The notes under the pieces were generated by a model that was not told the origin of the DNA, searched no databases, and worked only from the letters and a program-made list of their open reading frames with translations. A DNA stretch of 6,864 nt from Clostridia bacterium (GTDB lineage: Bacteria > Bacillota > Clostridia > Peptostreptococcales > Anaerovoracaceae). Numbering within the stretch: position 1 is the first letter of the stretch; every line of letters begins with the position of its first letter. The translations under genes were made by a program, and so were the position numbers. The stretch lies in NCBI GenBank assembly GCA_902363595.1, contig CABJAP010000034.1, positions 1-6,864 of the forward strand, written 5' to 3'. Shown piece after piece: positions 1 to 4,893 of the stretch.

Positions 1-113
1 ATGGTGGGCTTCCTCCGATCATCAAGCGCCAGAGATACTATCAATCTTTGGACCTGGCTGCATAGTCAGTGATATCTTTGAGATAAATGTGTCAACCAAT
101 ATTGACAATATCA
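1..113 (+). mobile_element. 3' end of an IS3-family (IS150-like) element, left copy
   Basis: By eye these 113 bases are the exact reverse complement of 5501-5613, the 3' end of the complete IS at the right of the window. The copy lies on the opposite strand and is cut by the window edge. It ends with CA at 112-113, matching the TG...CA termini of the right copy. Its insertion interrupts a minus-strand ICE regulator gene. The inner flank begins AAAAG; the outer flank is not visible, so no target duplication can be assigned. Confidence 0.9.
3..65 (+). pseudogene. C-terminal end of IS transposase OrfB (left copy, cut by window edge)
   Basis: The reading frame encodes the last 20 residues of OrfB, ending QSLDLAA and TAG at 63-65. 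This is identical to the C-terminus of the full OrfB at 5549-6457. The catalytic DDE residues lie outside the window, so whether this copy is intact cannot be judged. The gene is partial only because the window starts inside it. Confidence 0.85.
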
Positions 114-280
114 AAAAGCTGCGCGAGTTCGCTTTCGCTCAAATCCGAAAAAGTAACTTCGCGTGCTGCGCGTTTCGCAAGAGTGCGGCGGTGGCTTTTC
201 GCTTCGCCGACCAAAGTTTTCTTTGCTAATGCGTCGTACTGATGTTGTATTCTTTCCTTGTCGGAAGAAGATAGCTCCAT
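92..280 (-). pseudogene. Sigma-70-like ICE regulator, N-terminal fragment truncated by IS
   Basis: The frame starts at ATG 280, placed 8 nt after a strong GGAGG. An in-frame GTG at 289 overlaps that ribosome site and is unlikely to be the start. The protein begins MELSSSDKERIQ and runs through a charged helical region (KRAAREVTFSDLSESELAQL). This resembles, from memory, the N-terminus of the short sigma-70 family proteins of Tn1549-type ICEs, which carry a region 4 helix-turn-helix in their C-terminal half. That half is absent: native coding stops near residue 55, and the frame then reads about 7 IS-derived residues to a TGA at 92-94. In intact elements this gene lies near the regulatory and excision end. 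The fragment should lack DNA binding and is probably non-functional. The family call rests on recall of the N-terminal pattern. Confidence 0.6.
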
Positions 281-414
281 AGAGTTCACCTCCTTCCCGC
301 GTGGAGTAGAGGACGGGAGTTAAGGGCTTGTCCTCTCTGCCCCTTTCGCTCCGTACCCGTTCGGGAGATGGCTCTTGAGTGCGCTTTTCAGAAAAAAGTT
401 GAAAAAAGCAAAAT
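281..414. other. Non-coding stretch upstream of the truncated sigma-like gene
   Basis: I see no credible gene here. The stretch holds the ribosome site of the sigma-like gene and a 7-bp inverted repeat, AGAGGAC at 308-314 with GTCCTCT at 330-336. This could form a weak hairpin in the minus-strand 5' untranslated leader. No convincing promoter was found. A 105-codon minus-strand frame crossing the region (111-428) overlaps the sigma-like gene and has low-complexity, basic content. Confidence 0.4.
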
Positions 415-443
415 GCGCCCGTCCGCAAGACGCGGACGGGCGC
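402..443 (-). terminator. GC-rich hairpin, probable minus-strand terminator
   Basis: Bases 415-426 and 432-443 form a perfect 12-bp stem of G/C-rich sequence around the 5-nt loop 427-431. On the minus strand it is followed by a T-rich run (ATTTTGC then TTTTTT). It lies between the 35-codon ORF (stop at 464) and the truncated sigma-like gene, so it would end or reduce transcription coming from the cargo side. The T-run is interrupted, so a purely structural role remains possible. Confidence 0.65.
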
Positions 444-463
444 AAAGGAAATGTAAGCAGTAG

Positions 464-571
464 CTAAATGTATTGACAGTTCACATTCATAGCCGGAATA
501 TCCCGCTTGCGGAGCATAGCTTTTTTTGACCGCAAAGCATTAGGCGGGTTACAGTAAATAAAAATGGACAC
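464..571 (-). CDS. Small 35-residue hypothetical protein of the ICE backbone
   Basis: A GTG at 571 is preceded by GGGGAGG with a 7-nt spacer, an excellent ribosome site. The frame encodes a 35-residue basic peptide beginning SIFIYCNPPNALRSKKA and ending NVNCQYI before TAG at 464-466. It has two cysteines and a KKAMLRKRD basic patch, with no signal peptide or membrane segment. I do not recognise the family and assign no function. The ribosome site, sensible composition and a following hairpin terminator argue that it is translated; the short length and GTG start argue for caution. It sits between the cargo terminator and the sigma-like gene and is co-oriented with the latter. Confidence 0.5.
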   Translation of the reverse strand: MSIFIYCNPPNALRSKKAMLRKRDIPAMNVNCQYI

Positions 572-642
572 GGCGATACCTCCCCGATACCGCCGTATCC
601 TTAAAAAAGGGCGACTTTAATACACTACCCGCAATCCATTCT

Positions 643-670
643 ATAATAGGGAACAGCGGCTTTTGCGCAA
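643..670 (-). promoter_or_regulatory. Possible promoter for the small ORF
   Basis: On the minus strand TTGCGC (665-670) is separated by 16 nt from TATTAT (643-648), about 70 nt upstream of the small ORF start. It lies just beyond the cargo terminator, where a new promoter would be needed. Between it and the ORF are a short GATAC/GTATC inverted repeat and two copies of GGTATCG, a possible operator. The match is moderate only. Confidence 0.35.
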
Positions 671-676
671 TATTAA

Positions 677-726
677 ATAAAAAAGCCGATAACACATAGG
701 TTTTTTGACCTAATGCGTTATCGGCT
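677..726 (-). terminator. Rho-independent terminator of the cargo operon
   Basis: Bases 684-693 pair perfectly with 717-726 (10 bp, AGCCGATAAC/GTTATCGGCT). An inner 5-bp stem pairs TAGGT (697-701) with ACCTA (708-712). On the minus strand a run of six T follows immediately. It lies 28 nt beyond the stop codon of the RlmN/Cfr-like gene and closes that operon. Confidence 0.9.
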
Positions 727-753
727 CTGCGTCTATGCGTCTGGCACTTTTAA

Positions 754-1737
754 TCATTTTTTTTTGAATTTATTATATGTGTTAGCTAACTGTCCACAAG
801 CCGCGTTAATCTCTCTGCCATGAGAAACTCTCATAGTAACTTCAAGTCCTGCTTGCTCTAATTGATGTTTGAATGCAACTATTTCCCGTTTCTGTGGTGC
901 TTTAATTCTTGAATTGCTTGTTGGGTTGTATTGTAACACGTTAATCATAACTTTTTTGCCCCGAAACCATTTTGCAAGTTGTCTTACATCTGAGGGCCGG
1001 TCATTTATACCCGGTAAAAGCAAATACGCAAAGACAATTTTGCGATTATGCCTTTCAGAATAGGATAAGGCTTGCTTAACAACATCTTCAATAGCATATA
1101 TGCGCATGTGAGGAATAATACGATTTCTTGCAGATTGTGTTGCTGCGTGTAAAGATATTGTCAACTGAATTTTAAGATGTTCCTCGCGCAATTTTTTTAA
1201 TTGATCGACCGGACCAACTGTTGATATGGTAATGCCGTCGGTTGGAAAGTTGAGCCCATATCTATCTCGGAGAATATGGATTGCTTTTATCAAGTTGTCA
1301 TAATTGAATAAAGGCTCTCCCATACCCATAAAAACGATACGGTTTACTTTTCGACGCAACAATATAATCTGTTGTACGATTTCTGACGATGTTAGATTAC
1401 GAACAAAGCCATTTCGCCCGGACTCACAAAAAATACAACCAACAGGACAACCGACTTGTGTGCTCACGCAAACAGTTCCACCATCTCGCCGCTTGATAAA
1501 AACCGTTTCAATGTATTTGTTGTCTTTCAGTTCGTAAACATACTTTTCAGTATCACTGCTTTTGCAAATATTTTTTACCAACATTGATAGATTTTTTTTG
1601 CGTGGTAATTGCTTATATAATTCTTCATATAAGGCTTTTGCTTCATTCTCGCCAATAACTTCCGACATTTCTTTGTAAGTAAATCCGTATGGATCATTCC
1701 GTACTTCCGCAGGCGTATATTTAGGTAAACGTTTCAT
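754..1737 (-). CDS. RlmN/Cfr-family radical SAM 23S rRNA A2503 methyltransferase
   Basis: Family members methylate 23S rRNA A2503 in the peptidyl transferase centre: RlmN at C2 (housekeeping), Cfr at C8 (resistance to phenicols, lincosamides, oxazolidinones, pleuromutilins and streptogramin A). In this 327-residue protein CPVGCIFC supplies the 4Fe-4S ligands C97, C101 and C104. C90, seven residues upstream, matches Cfr C105/RlmN C118, and C314 in NAACGQL matches Cfr C338/RlmN C355, so the catalytic set looks complete. FMGMGEPL (136-143) and VSTQVGC are RlmN-like, while AYLLLPGIND (237-246) and YNPT (270-273) recall Cfr. The N-terminal accessory domain is about 15-20 residues shorter than in Cfr or typical RlmN. 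The start ATG follows AAAGGA by 7 nt and lies 16 nt after the KTR gene, so the two form one operon behind the attenuator. C2 versus C8 specificity cannot be read from sequence; a resistance role is inference from context. Confidence 0.88.
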   Translation of the reverse strand: MKRLPKYTPAEVRNDPYGFTYKEMSEVIGENEAKALYEELYKQLPRKKNLSMLVKNICKSSDTEKYVYELKDNKYIETVFIKRRDGGTVCVSTQVGCPVGCIFCESGRNGFVRNLTSSEIVQQIILLRRKVNRIVFMGMGEPLFNYDNLIKAIHILRDRYGLNFPTDGITISTVGPVDQLKKLREEHLKIQLTISLHAATQSARNRIIPHMRIYAIEDVVKQALSYSERHNRKIVFAYLLLPGINDRPSDVRQLAKWFRGKKVMINVLQYNPTSNSRIKAPQKREIVAFKHQLEQAGLEVTMRVSHGREINAACGQLANTYNKFKKK

Positions 1738-1753
1738 TTTTATATCCTTTCTT

Positions 1754-1939
1754 CTAAATAATAAAAGTTTGTTTTTCTGTATTTTTGATTACAATCTCTA
1801 ATTTTTCTACATCAATGATATGCGTCAATTTGCATTTAGGGCAGAAAAGAGGAAAATCTTTTAATACAGTATTATGAAATACTTGAACTCTCGTCTTTCC
1901 GTTACAAATCGGACATTTTATCCAATATTTTTTAAGCAT
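1754..1939 (-). CDS. Cysteine-rich KTR domain protein
   Basis: This 61-residue protein has CPIC at 9-12, the signature GKTR at 14-17 and CPKC at 33-36, a compact zinc-ribbon-like layout with four cysteines in two CxxC pairs. It matches the Cys_rich_KTR family (PF14205, from memory), small proteins of unknown function often found just downstream of ribosomal-protection tet genes in Tn916-type and clostridial ICEs. Metal binding is inferred from the CxxC pairs. ATG 1939 is preceded by AAGGA about 13 nt away and GAGTG 7 nt away, a mediocre ribosome site. It is the first full gene after the tet-type leader and precedes the RlmN/Cfr-like gene by 16 nt. Here the tet gene that usually separates leader and KTR gene is missing. 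Confidence 0.85.
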   Translation of the reverse strand: MLKKYWIKCPICNGKTRVQVFHNTVLKDFPLFCPKCKLTHIIDVEKLEIVIKNTEKQTFII

Positions 1940-2074
1940 TATATTTCACTCGTCCTTTTTACACAAAAAAATGCACAGAGCAGTACAACAAAACTAAGGC
2001 ATAGCTTGCACTATGTCTATACTATATCTATACGTCGTTAGTTTTTTGTATAGCATCCGCAAAATAAGCATGAC

Positions 2075-2098
2075 AAAAAAGCCCATGTTGAAAATGGG
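2075..2098 (-). terminator. Attenuator terminator hairpin
   Basis: On the minus strand CCCAT, a 7-nt loop and ATGGG are followed by C and six T. An upstream A-run (about 2106-2112) can additionally pair with the T-run, and flanking 8-bp arms (2064-2071, 2115-2122) lengthen the structure. It begins about 20 nt after the leader peptide stop, placed so that a ribosome position on the leader could decide whether it forms. Confidence 0.75.
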
Positions 2099-2118
2099 AA
2101 AATCCTTTTTTTCAATGC

Positions 2119-2145
2119 TTATCTAATACGCATGCTATGCAACAT
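2119..2145 (-). CDS. Leader peptide MLHSMRIR of the attenuator
   Basis: ATG at 2145 follows AAGGAGG (2154-2160) by 8 nt, the best ribosome site in the cargo unit. It opens an 8-codon frame, MLHSMRIR, ending in TAA at 2119-2121. The codons themselves form the 5' arms of the nested stems (2122 and 2132-2138), so ribosome occupancy would directly change RNA folding. Such short, strongly initiated leaders are typical of antibiotic-inducible attenuators. The peptide probably has no function of its own. Confidence 0.75.
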   Translation of the reverse strand: MLHSMRIR

Positions 2146-2173
2146 AAACGCCGCCTCCTTTTACATAAATTTT

Positions 2174-2202
2174 ATTTTATCAGAAAATCAGTCTACTGTC
2201 AA
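2174..2202 (-). promoter_or_regulatory. Strong sigma-A promoter of the cargo operon
   Basis: On the minus strand a perfect TTGACA (2197-2202) is separated by exactly 17 nt from TAAAAT (2174-2179, five of six consensus). Transcription would start near 2167, a few bases before the ribosome site of the leader peptide. A promoter this strong with no visible operator fits control after initiation by the attenuator downstream. Confidence 0.85.
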
Positions 2203-2295
2203 TACACAACAGGAAGTATTTAACCTAATGATATGAATTGTGTGGACATATCCAAAAAGAAAGGTGAACTGTAAAATGTAACAGGGTGAATGAAA
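2203..2295. other. Intergenic region between divergent cargo and XRE units
   Basis: This AT-rich gap separates the minus-strand cargo promoter from the + strand XRE gene. AGGG at 2283-2286 lies 9 nt before ATG 2296 and serves as the XRE ribosome site. TGGACA near 2242 resembles a -35 box, but no -10 at a suitable distance was found, so the XRE promoter is unassigned. Confidence 0.4.
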
Positions 2296-2652
2296 ATGGC
2301 AAAAAGACCCGTACCATTGTACGACTTTAAGGCTTTCGGGGCAGCTATAAAAGCCGCGAGAAATGAATACGGCGAGAGCCGCAAAAAGGTAAGCGACGAG
2401 TTATATATTTCCCCGCGCTACCTTGCGAATATCGAGAACAAGGGACAACAGCCGAGTTTACAGGTATTCTATGACCTTGTAACCCGGTATCATATTTCGG
2501 TAGATCAATTTTTCTTCCCGAACAGCAATGCGGAGAAATCCACCGGGCGGCGGCAGCTTGACGCGCTGCTGGACGGTATGAGCGATAAAGGCATACGGAT
2601 TGTAACCGCAACAGCAAGGGAGATAACGGAAGTCGAAAAAGCAGAGGATTAA
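2296..2652 (+). CDS. XRE-family helix-turn-helix regulator of the mobilisation region
   Basis: This is a 118-residue protein if started at ATG 2296, which has AGGG 9 nt upstream. The in-frame ATG at 2290 is only 3 nt from that site and is less likely. Residues about 13-69 form a Cro/C1-type helix-turn-helix: GAAIKAARNEYGESRKKVSDEL, then YISPRYLANIENKGQQPSL and a final helix ending FFFP. The C-terminal third is charged and lacks a recognisable domain. The same type of XRE protein precedes mobC and the relaxase in many Tn1549-like ICEs, and is presumed to repress mobilisation genes; that role is inference. Its own terminator separates it from mobC. It is divergent from the cargo operon. The GC content is higher than in the cargo and matches the ICE backbone. 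Confidence 0.88.
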   Translation: MAKRPVPLYDFKAFGAAIKAARNEYGESRKKVSDELYISPRYLANIENKGQQPSLQVFYDLVTRYHISVDQFFFPNSNAEKSTGRRQLDALLDGMSDKGIRIVTATAREITEVEKAED

Positions 2653-2675
2653 CCTCACAATATGAGAAATCGGGA

Positions 2676-2708
2676 GATTGCAGCGCATGGCGGCTGCAAT
2701 CTTTTTTT
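2676..2708 (+). terminator. Rho-independent terminator after the XRE gene
   Basis: GATTGCAGC (2676-2684) pairs perfectly with GCTGCAATC (2693-2701) around an 8-nt loop, followed by seven T. It lies 24 nt after the XRE stop codon. Confidence 0.9.
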
Positions 2709-2737
2709 GCGTCCAAAATCAAAGGAACGCGCAACAA

Positions 2738-2847
2738 ATACCGCCTTTCGGTGGGGGTATGGAGTAGATAGCAAGCACAGCAAACGAGTACCCGTTTGCG
2801 GAAAATGCTTGTTGGGATAATCCCAAACCCTTATACCGAAAGGCGGT
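2738..2847 (+). other. Candidate oriT / MobC operator region with nested inverted repeats
   Basis: A perfect 13-bp inverted repeat (2740-2752 with 2835-2847; arm ACCGCCTTTCGGT) brackets CAAGCA/TGCTTG (2772-2777, 2806-2811), then GCAAACG/CGTTTGC (2780-2786, 2793-2799, 6-nt loop). A separate palindrome TTGGGAT-A-ATCCCAA follows at 2812-2826. Dense nested repeats directly upstream of mobC and a relaxase are what an origin of transfer looks like. The right arm overlaps the mobC ribosome site, so MobC or relaxase binding could also autoregulate. GATAAT (2816-2821) inside the palindrome could be a -10 box. I do not recognise a specific nick sequence. Confidence 0.5.
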
Positions 2848-2853
2848 GCGGAA

Positions 2854-3183
2854 ATGGAAAACCGAAAGAGAAATATACAGATGAAGTTTTACGTTACGGA
2901 AGAAGAAAAGCGGCTGATCGACGAGAAGATGAAGCAGCTTCCCATAAAGCAGTATGGGGCATACTTCCGTAAAATGGCGATAGACGGGTATATTCTTGTC
3001 GTTGACCGAAGCGACACAAAAGCATATATCCGGGAACTGCAAGCGGTGAGCCGGAACATCAACCAAATTGCAAAACGCGCCAATGCGACGGGGACGGTTT
3101 ACAGGCAGGATATAGAGGACATTAAAAAGGCGGTGGACGAGATATGGCGGTTACAAAGACGCACCCTATTAAATCAACCTTAA
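2854..3183 (+). CDS. mobC: MobC-like relaxosome accessory protein
   Basis: This is a 109-residue basic protein. An N-terminal strand-helix region (MKFYVTEEEKRLIDEKM) resembles a ribbon-helix-helix DNA-binding fold. The C-terminal half carries the MobC signature (ELQAVSRNINQIAKRAN, then a helix ending KKAVDEIWRL). MobC proteins (PF05713 from memory) bind oriT and help the relaxase open and nick DNA. The gene sits right after the inverted-repeat region, with AAAGG 10 nt before its ATG. Its last 40 bases overlap the relaxase gene in another frame, so the two are probably translationally coupled. Length fits the family and nothing is missing. Confidence 0.88.
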   Translation: MENRKRNIQMKFYVTEEEKRLIDEKMKQLPIKQYGAYFRKMAIDGYILVVDRSDTKAYIRELQAVSRNINQIAKRANATGTVYRQDIEDIKKAVDEIWRLQRRTLLNQP

Positions 3184-4478
3184 AGGCTGCGATAGACTAT
3201 ATCTTAAATCCCGAAAAGACAGACGGGAAGCTGCTTGCGTCCTCTTTCGGCTGCGGGCTGGAAACCGCCGATATTGAGTTTGCATGGACGCGGGAAGCTG
3301 CCGGAGATCGCGGCACACATTTAGGGCGGCACTTGATACAATCCTTTGCGGTGGGAGAAACCACACCGGAAGAAGCGCACAAAATCGGCATGGAACTTGC
3401 CGGGGCGGTATTAGGCGGCAAGTATGAGTTTGTTTTGACAACTCACGTCGATAAAGACCATCTGCATAATCACTTGATTTTCAACGCGGTTAGCTTCGTT
3501 GACTACAAAAAGTACCATTCCAACAAGCAAAGCTATCACTTTATCCGGCGCACCAGCGACAGGATATGTAAAGAGCATGGGCTATCCGTCGTCGTACCGG
3601 GACAGGACAAGGGAAAAAGCTATGCAGAATACACCGCCGAAAAGCAAGGGACAAGCTACAAAGCAAAGCTGAAAACGGCGATAGATACTCTCATTCCCCA
3701 AGTGAAAGATTTTGACGAACTGCTGCGCCGCTTGCAGGAAATGGGGTATGAAATCAAACAGGGCAAATACATTTCCTTTCGCGCTGCCGGACAGGAACGG
3801 TTTACCCGCACAAAGACGCTCGGCGCGGCCTATACGGAAGAAGCGATAAAGGAGCGTATCAAGGGCGTGTATGTTGCCAAAACAAAAACGCTGCGGGAAG
3901 ATAAGAAAATCCGGCTTGTCGTCGATCTTGAAAACAGTATCAAAGCCCAACAGTCGGCGGGCTATGAACGGTGGGCAAAAATCCATAATCTGAAACAGGC
4001 TGCTAAAAGCATGAACTTCCTAACCGAAAACAAGATTGAGTATTATAGCGAACTTGAAAGCAAGATAGCCGATATTATGACCGCTCATGACGCGGCGGCA
4101 AAGGCGGTTAAGGAAGTGGAACAGCGTATGTCTGATTTGTCGCTGCTTATCAAGCACACCACCACATACCGACAGTTAAAACCGATTTACGATGAATACC
4201 GAAAATCGCCGGACAAGGAAAAGTATCTGCGGGGGCATGAAAGCGAAATTATCCTGTTTGAAGCTGCGGCAAGGGCATTAAAGGAAATGCAGATAAAGAA
4301 GCTGCCCGATCTCGCCGCGCTGCGCAAGGAGTATAGAAGCTTAAACGACAGGAAAACCAAATTGTATGAAGATTATCGGCAAGCCAAGAAGCAAATGCAG
4401 GAATACGGCGTTGTCAAAAAGAACGTCGATAGTATTCTTTACCCGTCCCAAAGCAGGGCGCGGGAGCAGGAGCGATAA
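3144..4478 (+). CDS. MOBP-type relaxase/mobilisation nuclease of a Tn1549-like ICE
   Basis: This 444-residue relaxase would nick oriT, stay bound to the 5' end through a tyrosine and pilot the strand for transfer. The N-terminal domain (about 1-150) matches the Relaxase/Mobilisation nuclease family (PF03432): a candidate catalytic Tyr19 in AIDYILNPEKT, GRHLIQSF at 61-68, and the metal-binding motif HVDKDHLHNH at 101-110 followed by IFN. Residues about 190-240 contain the FRAAGQERFTRTKTLG segment, and the C-terminus (about 260-440) is long, charged and probably coiled coil. ATG 3144 lies within mobC after GGTGGA. The length looks full for Tn1549-type relaxases. No secretion genes are in the window, so transfer would need a helper ICE. 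Confidence 0.92.
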   Translation: MAVTKTHPIKSTLKAAIDYILNPEKTDGKLLASSFGCGLETADIEFAWTREAAGDRGTHLGRHLIQSFAVGETTPEEAHKIGMELAGAVLGGKYEFVLTTHVDKDHLHNHLIFNAVSFVDYKKYHSNKQSYHFIRRTSDRICKEHGLSVVVPGQDKGKSYAEYTAEKQGTSYKAKLKTAIDTLIPQVKDFDELLRRLQEMGYEIKQGKYISFRAAGQERFTRTKTLGAAYTEEAIKERIKGVYVAKTKTLREDKKIRLVVDLENSIKAQQSAGYERWAKIHNLKQAAKSMNFLTENKIEYYSELESKIADIMTAHDAAAKAVKEVEQRMSDLSLLIKHTTTYRQLKPIYDEYRKSPDKEKYLRGHESEIILFEAAARALKEMQIKKLPDLAALRKEYRSLNDRKTKLYEDYRQAKKQMQEYGVVKKNVDSILYPSQSRAREQER

Positions 4479-4620
4479 GGCGCAAAACATGGGGTGGCAA
4501 GTGGAATGTTAAGGGCTGAAAACGCCTGTGTTTCTGCGGCTTCCAGCGCATGAAAACGACATAGACGATAAAGTATATTCAAACCCGCAAAAACGGCTTT
4601 CTAATTGTCCACGCAAGGAC
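4479..4620. other. Intergenic gap between convergent operons
   Basis: I see no credible gene or RNA between the relaxase stop and the minus-strand terminator at 4621. A seven-codon frame MGWQVEC at 4489-4512 has no ribosome site. Confidence 0.5.
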
Positions 4621-4671
4621 AAAAAAAGAACAGGGGCGCGGTGCCGGAAATCGGCAACCGCGCCCCTGTTC
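4621..4671 (-). terminator. Very strong terminator of the TTRAP/DUF4316 operon
   Basis: A 15-bp perfect stem (4628-4642 with 4657-4671) continues into GCCG/CGGC (4643-4646 with 4652-4655), with one bulged A and a 5-nt loop. On the minus strand it runs directly into seven T. It lies 8 nt past the TTRAP stop codon. The convergent relaxase transcript would also meet this hairpin, but without a T-run on that side. Confidence 0.92.
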
Positions 4672-4679
4672 TCTATGGG

Positions 4680-4889
4680 CTATTCCTCGTCGGTCAAGAT
4701 AAACTCCCTTTCGGAAAACTCGCTGTCCGTCATGGCTTGCAGCTTGTTCACCGCTGCGGCGGCAAGCTGGCGCATATCCTCGTCCATGTAGGGCATGGCG
4801 GCAAGGATATTTTCAAGCGTTGTTTCCCGGCTGTCCTCGGCGTAGATCGCAACAATGTTTTCTTCCTCAATGGTAAAGCGGGTATTCAT
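4680..4889 (-). CDS. TTRAP-like putative transposon-transfer assisting protein
   Basis: This is a 69-residue acidic protein beginning MNTRFTIEEENIVAIY, with NKLQAMTDSEFSE in its C-terminal half and an acidic tail (LTDEE). It fits the TTRAP family (PF14203, from memory), small proteins encoded in Tn1549/CTn-type ICEs and named for presumed help in transfer; no biochemical role is established to my knowledge. ATG 4889 follows GGAGG by 9 nt. That GGAGG lies in the last codons of the upstream DUF4316 gene, whose TGA is 4 nt before the ATG, so the two are coupled. It is the last gene before a strong terminator. Length is normal for the family. Confidence 0.8.
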   Translation of the reverse strand: MNTRFTIEEENIVAIYAEDSRETTLENILAAMPYMDEDMRQLAAAAVNKLQAMTDSEFSEREFILTDEE

Positions 4890-4893
4890 GCTA

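Larger units (their letters stand above)
1988..2145 (-). promoter_or_regulatory. Tet-type transcription attenuator leader
   Basis: The transcript would contain a leader ORF followed by nested complementary segments. ATAGCAT-type pairing joins 2132-2138 with 2050-2056; 8-bp ATAAGCAT/ATGCTTAT joins 2115-2122 with 2064-2071. Inside lies CCCAT/ATGGG (2094-2098 with 2082-2086, 7-nt loop) followed by CTTTTTT, a terminator. A competing 7-bp pairing, TTGAAAA (2109-2115) with TTTTCAA (2088-2094), would disrupt it. A second hairpin near the KTR gene pairs 1988-1997 with 2038-2049 and encloses CATAG/CTATG (2000-2004, 2011-2015). Leader peptide plus a hairpin array ending in a U-tract is the arrangement described for tet(M) and relatives, where slowed ribosomes permit read-through. 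The regulatory mechanism here is inferred. Confidence 0.75.

Noticed and set aside
111..428. 105-codon minus-strand frame across the sigma-like gene and its leader
   Set aside because: It begins in a GC-rich hairpin, lacks a ribosome site and overlaps a better-supported frame.
1940..2202. Possible remnant of a tet ribosomal-protection gene between the leader and the KTR gene
   Set aside because: The stretch between the attenuator and the KTR start is non-coding, and I see no GTPase-like reading frame or fragment.
2240..2282. XRE promoter using TGGACA and TAAAAT
   Set aside because: The two elements are about 23 nt apart, too far for a normal sigma-A promoter.
2345..2737. 130-codon minus-strand frame opposite the XRE gene
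   Set aside because: It runs through the XRE gene and its terminator, has shadow-like composition and no ribosome site.
3582..3986. 134-codon minus-strand frame inside the relaxase gene
   Set aside because: The + strand relaxase has catalytic motifs and full length; the opposite frame is rich in F, C and R, as expected of an antisense shadow.
4489..4512. Seven-codon frame MGWQVEC after the relaxase
   Set aside because: Too short, with no ribosome site or following structure to suggest a leader peptide.
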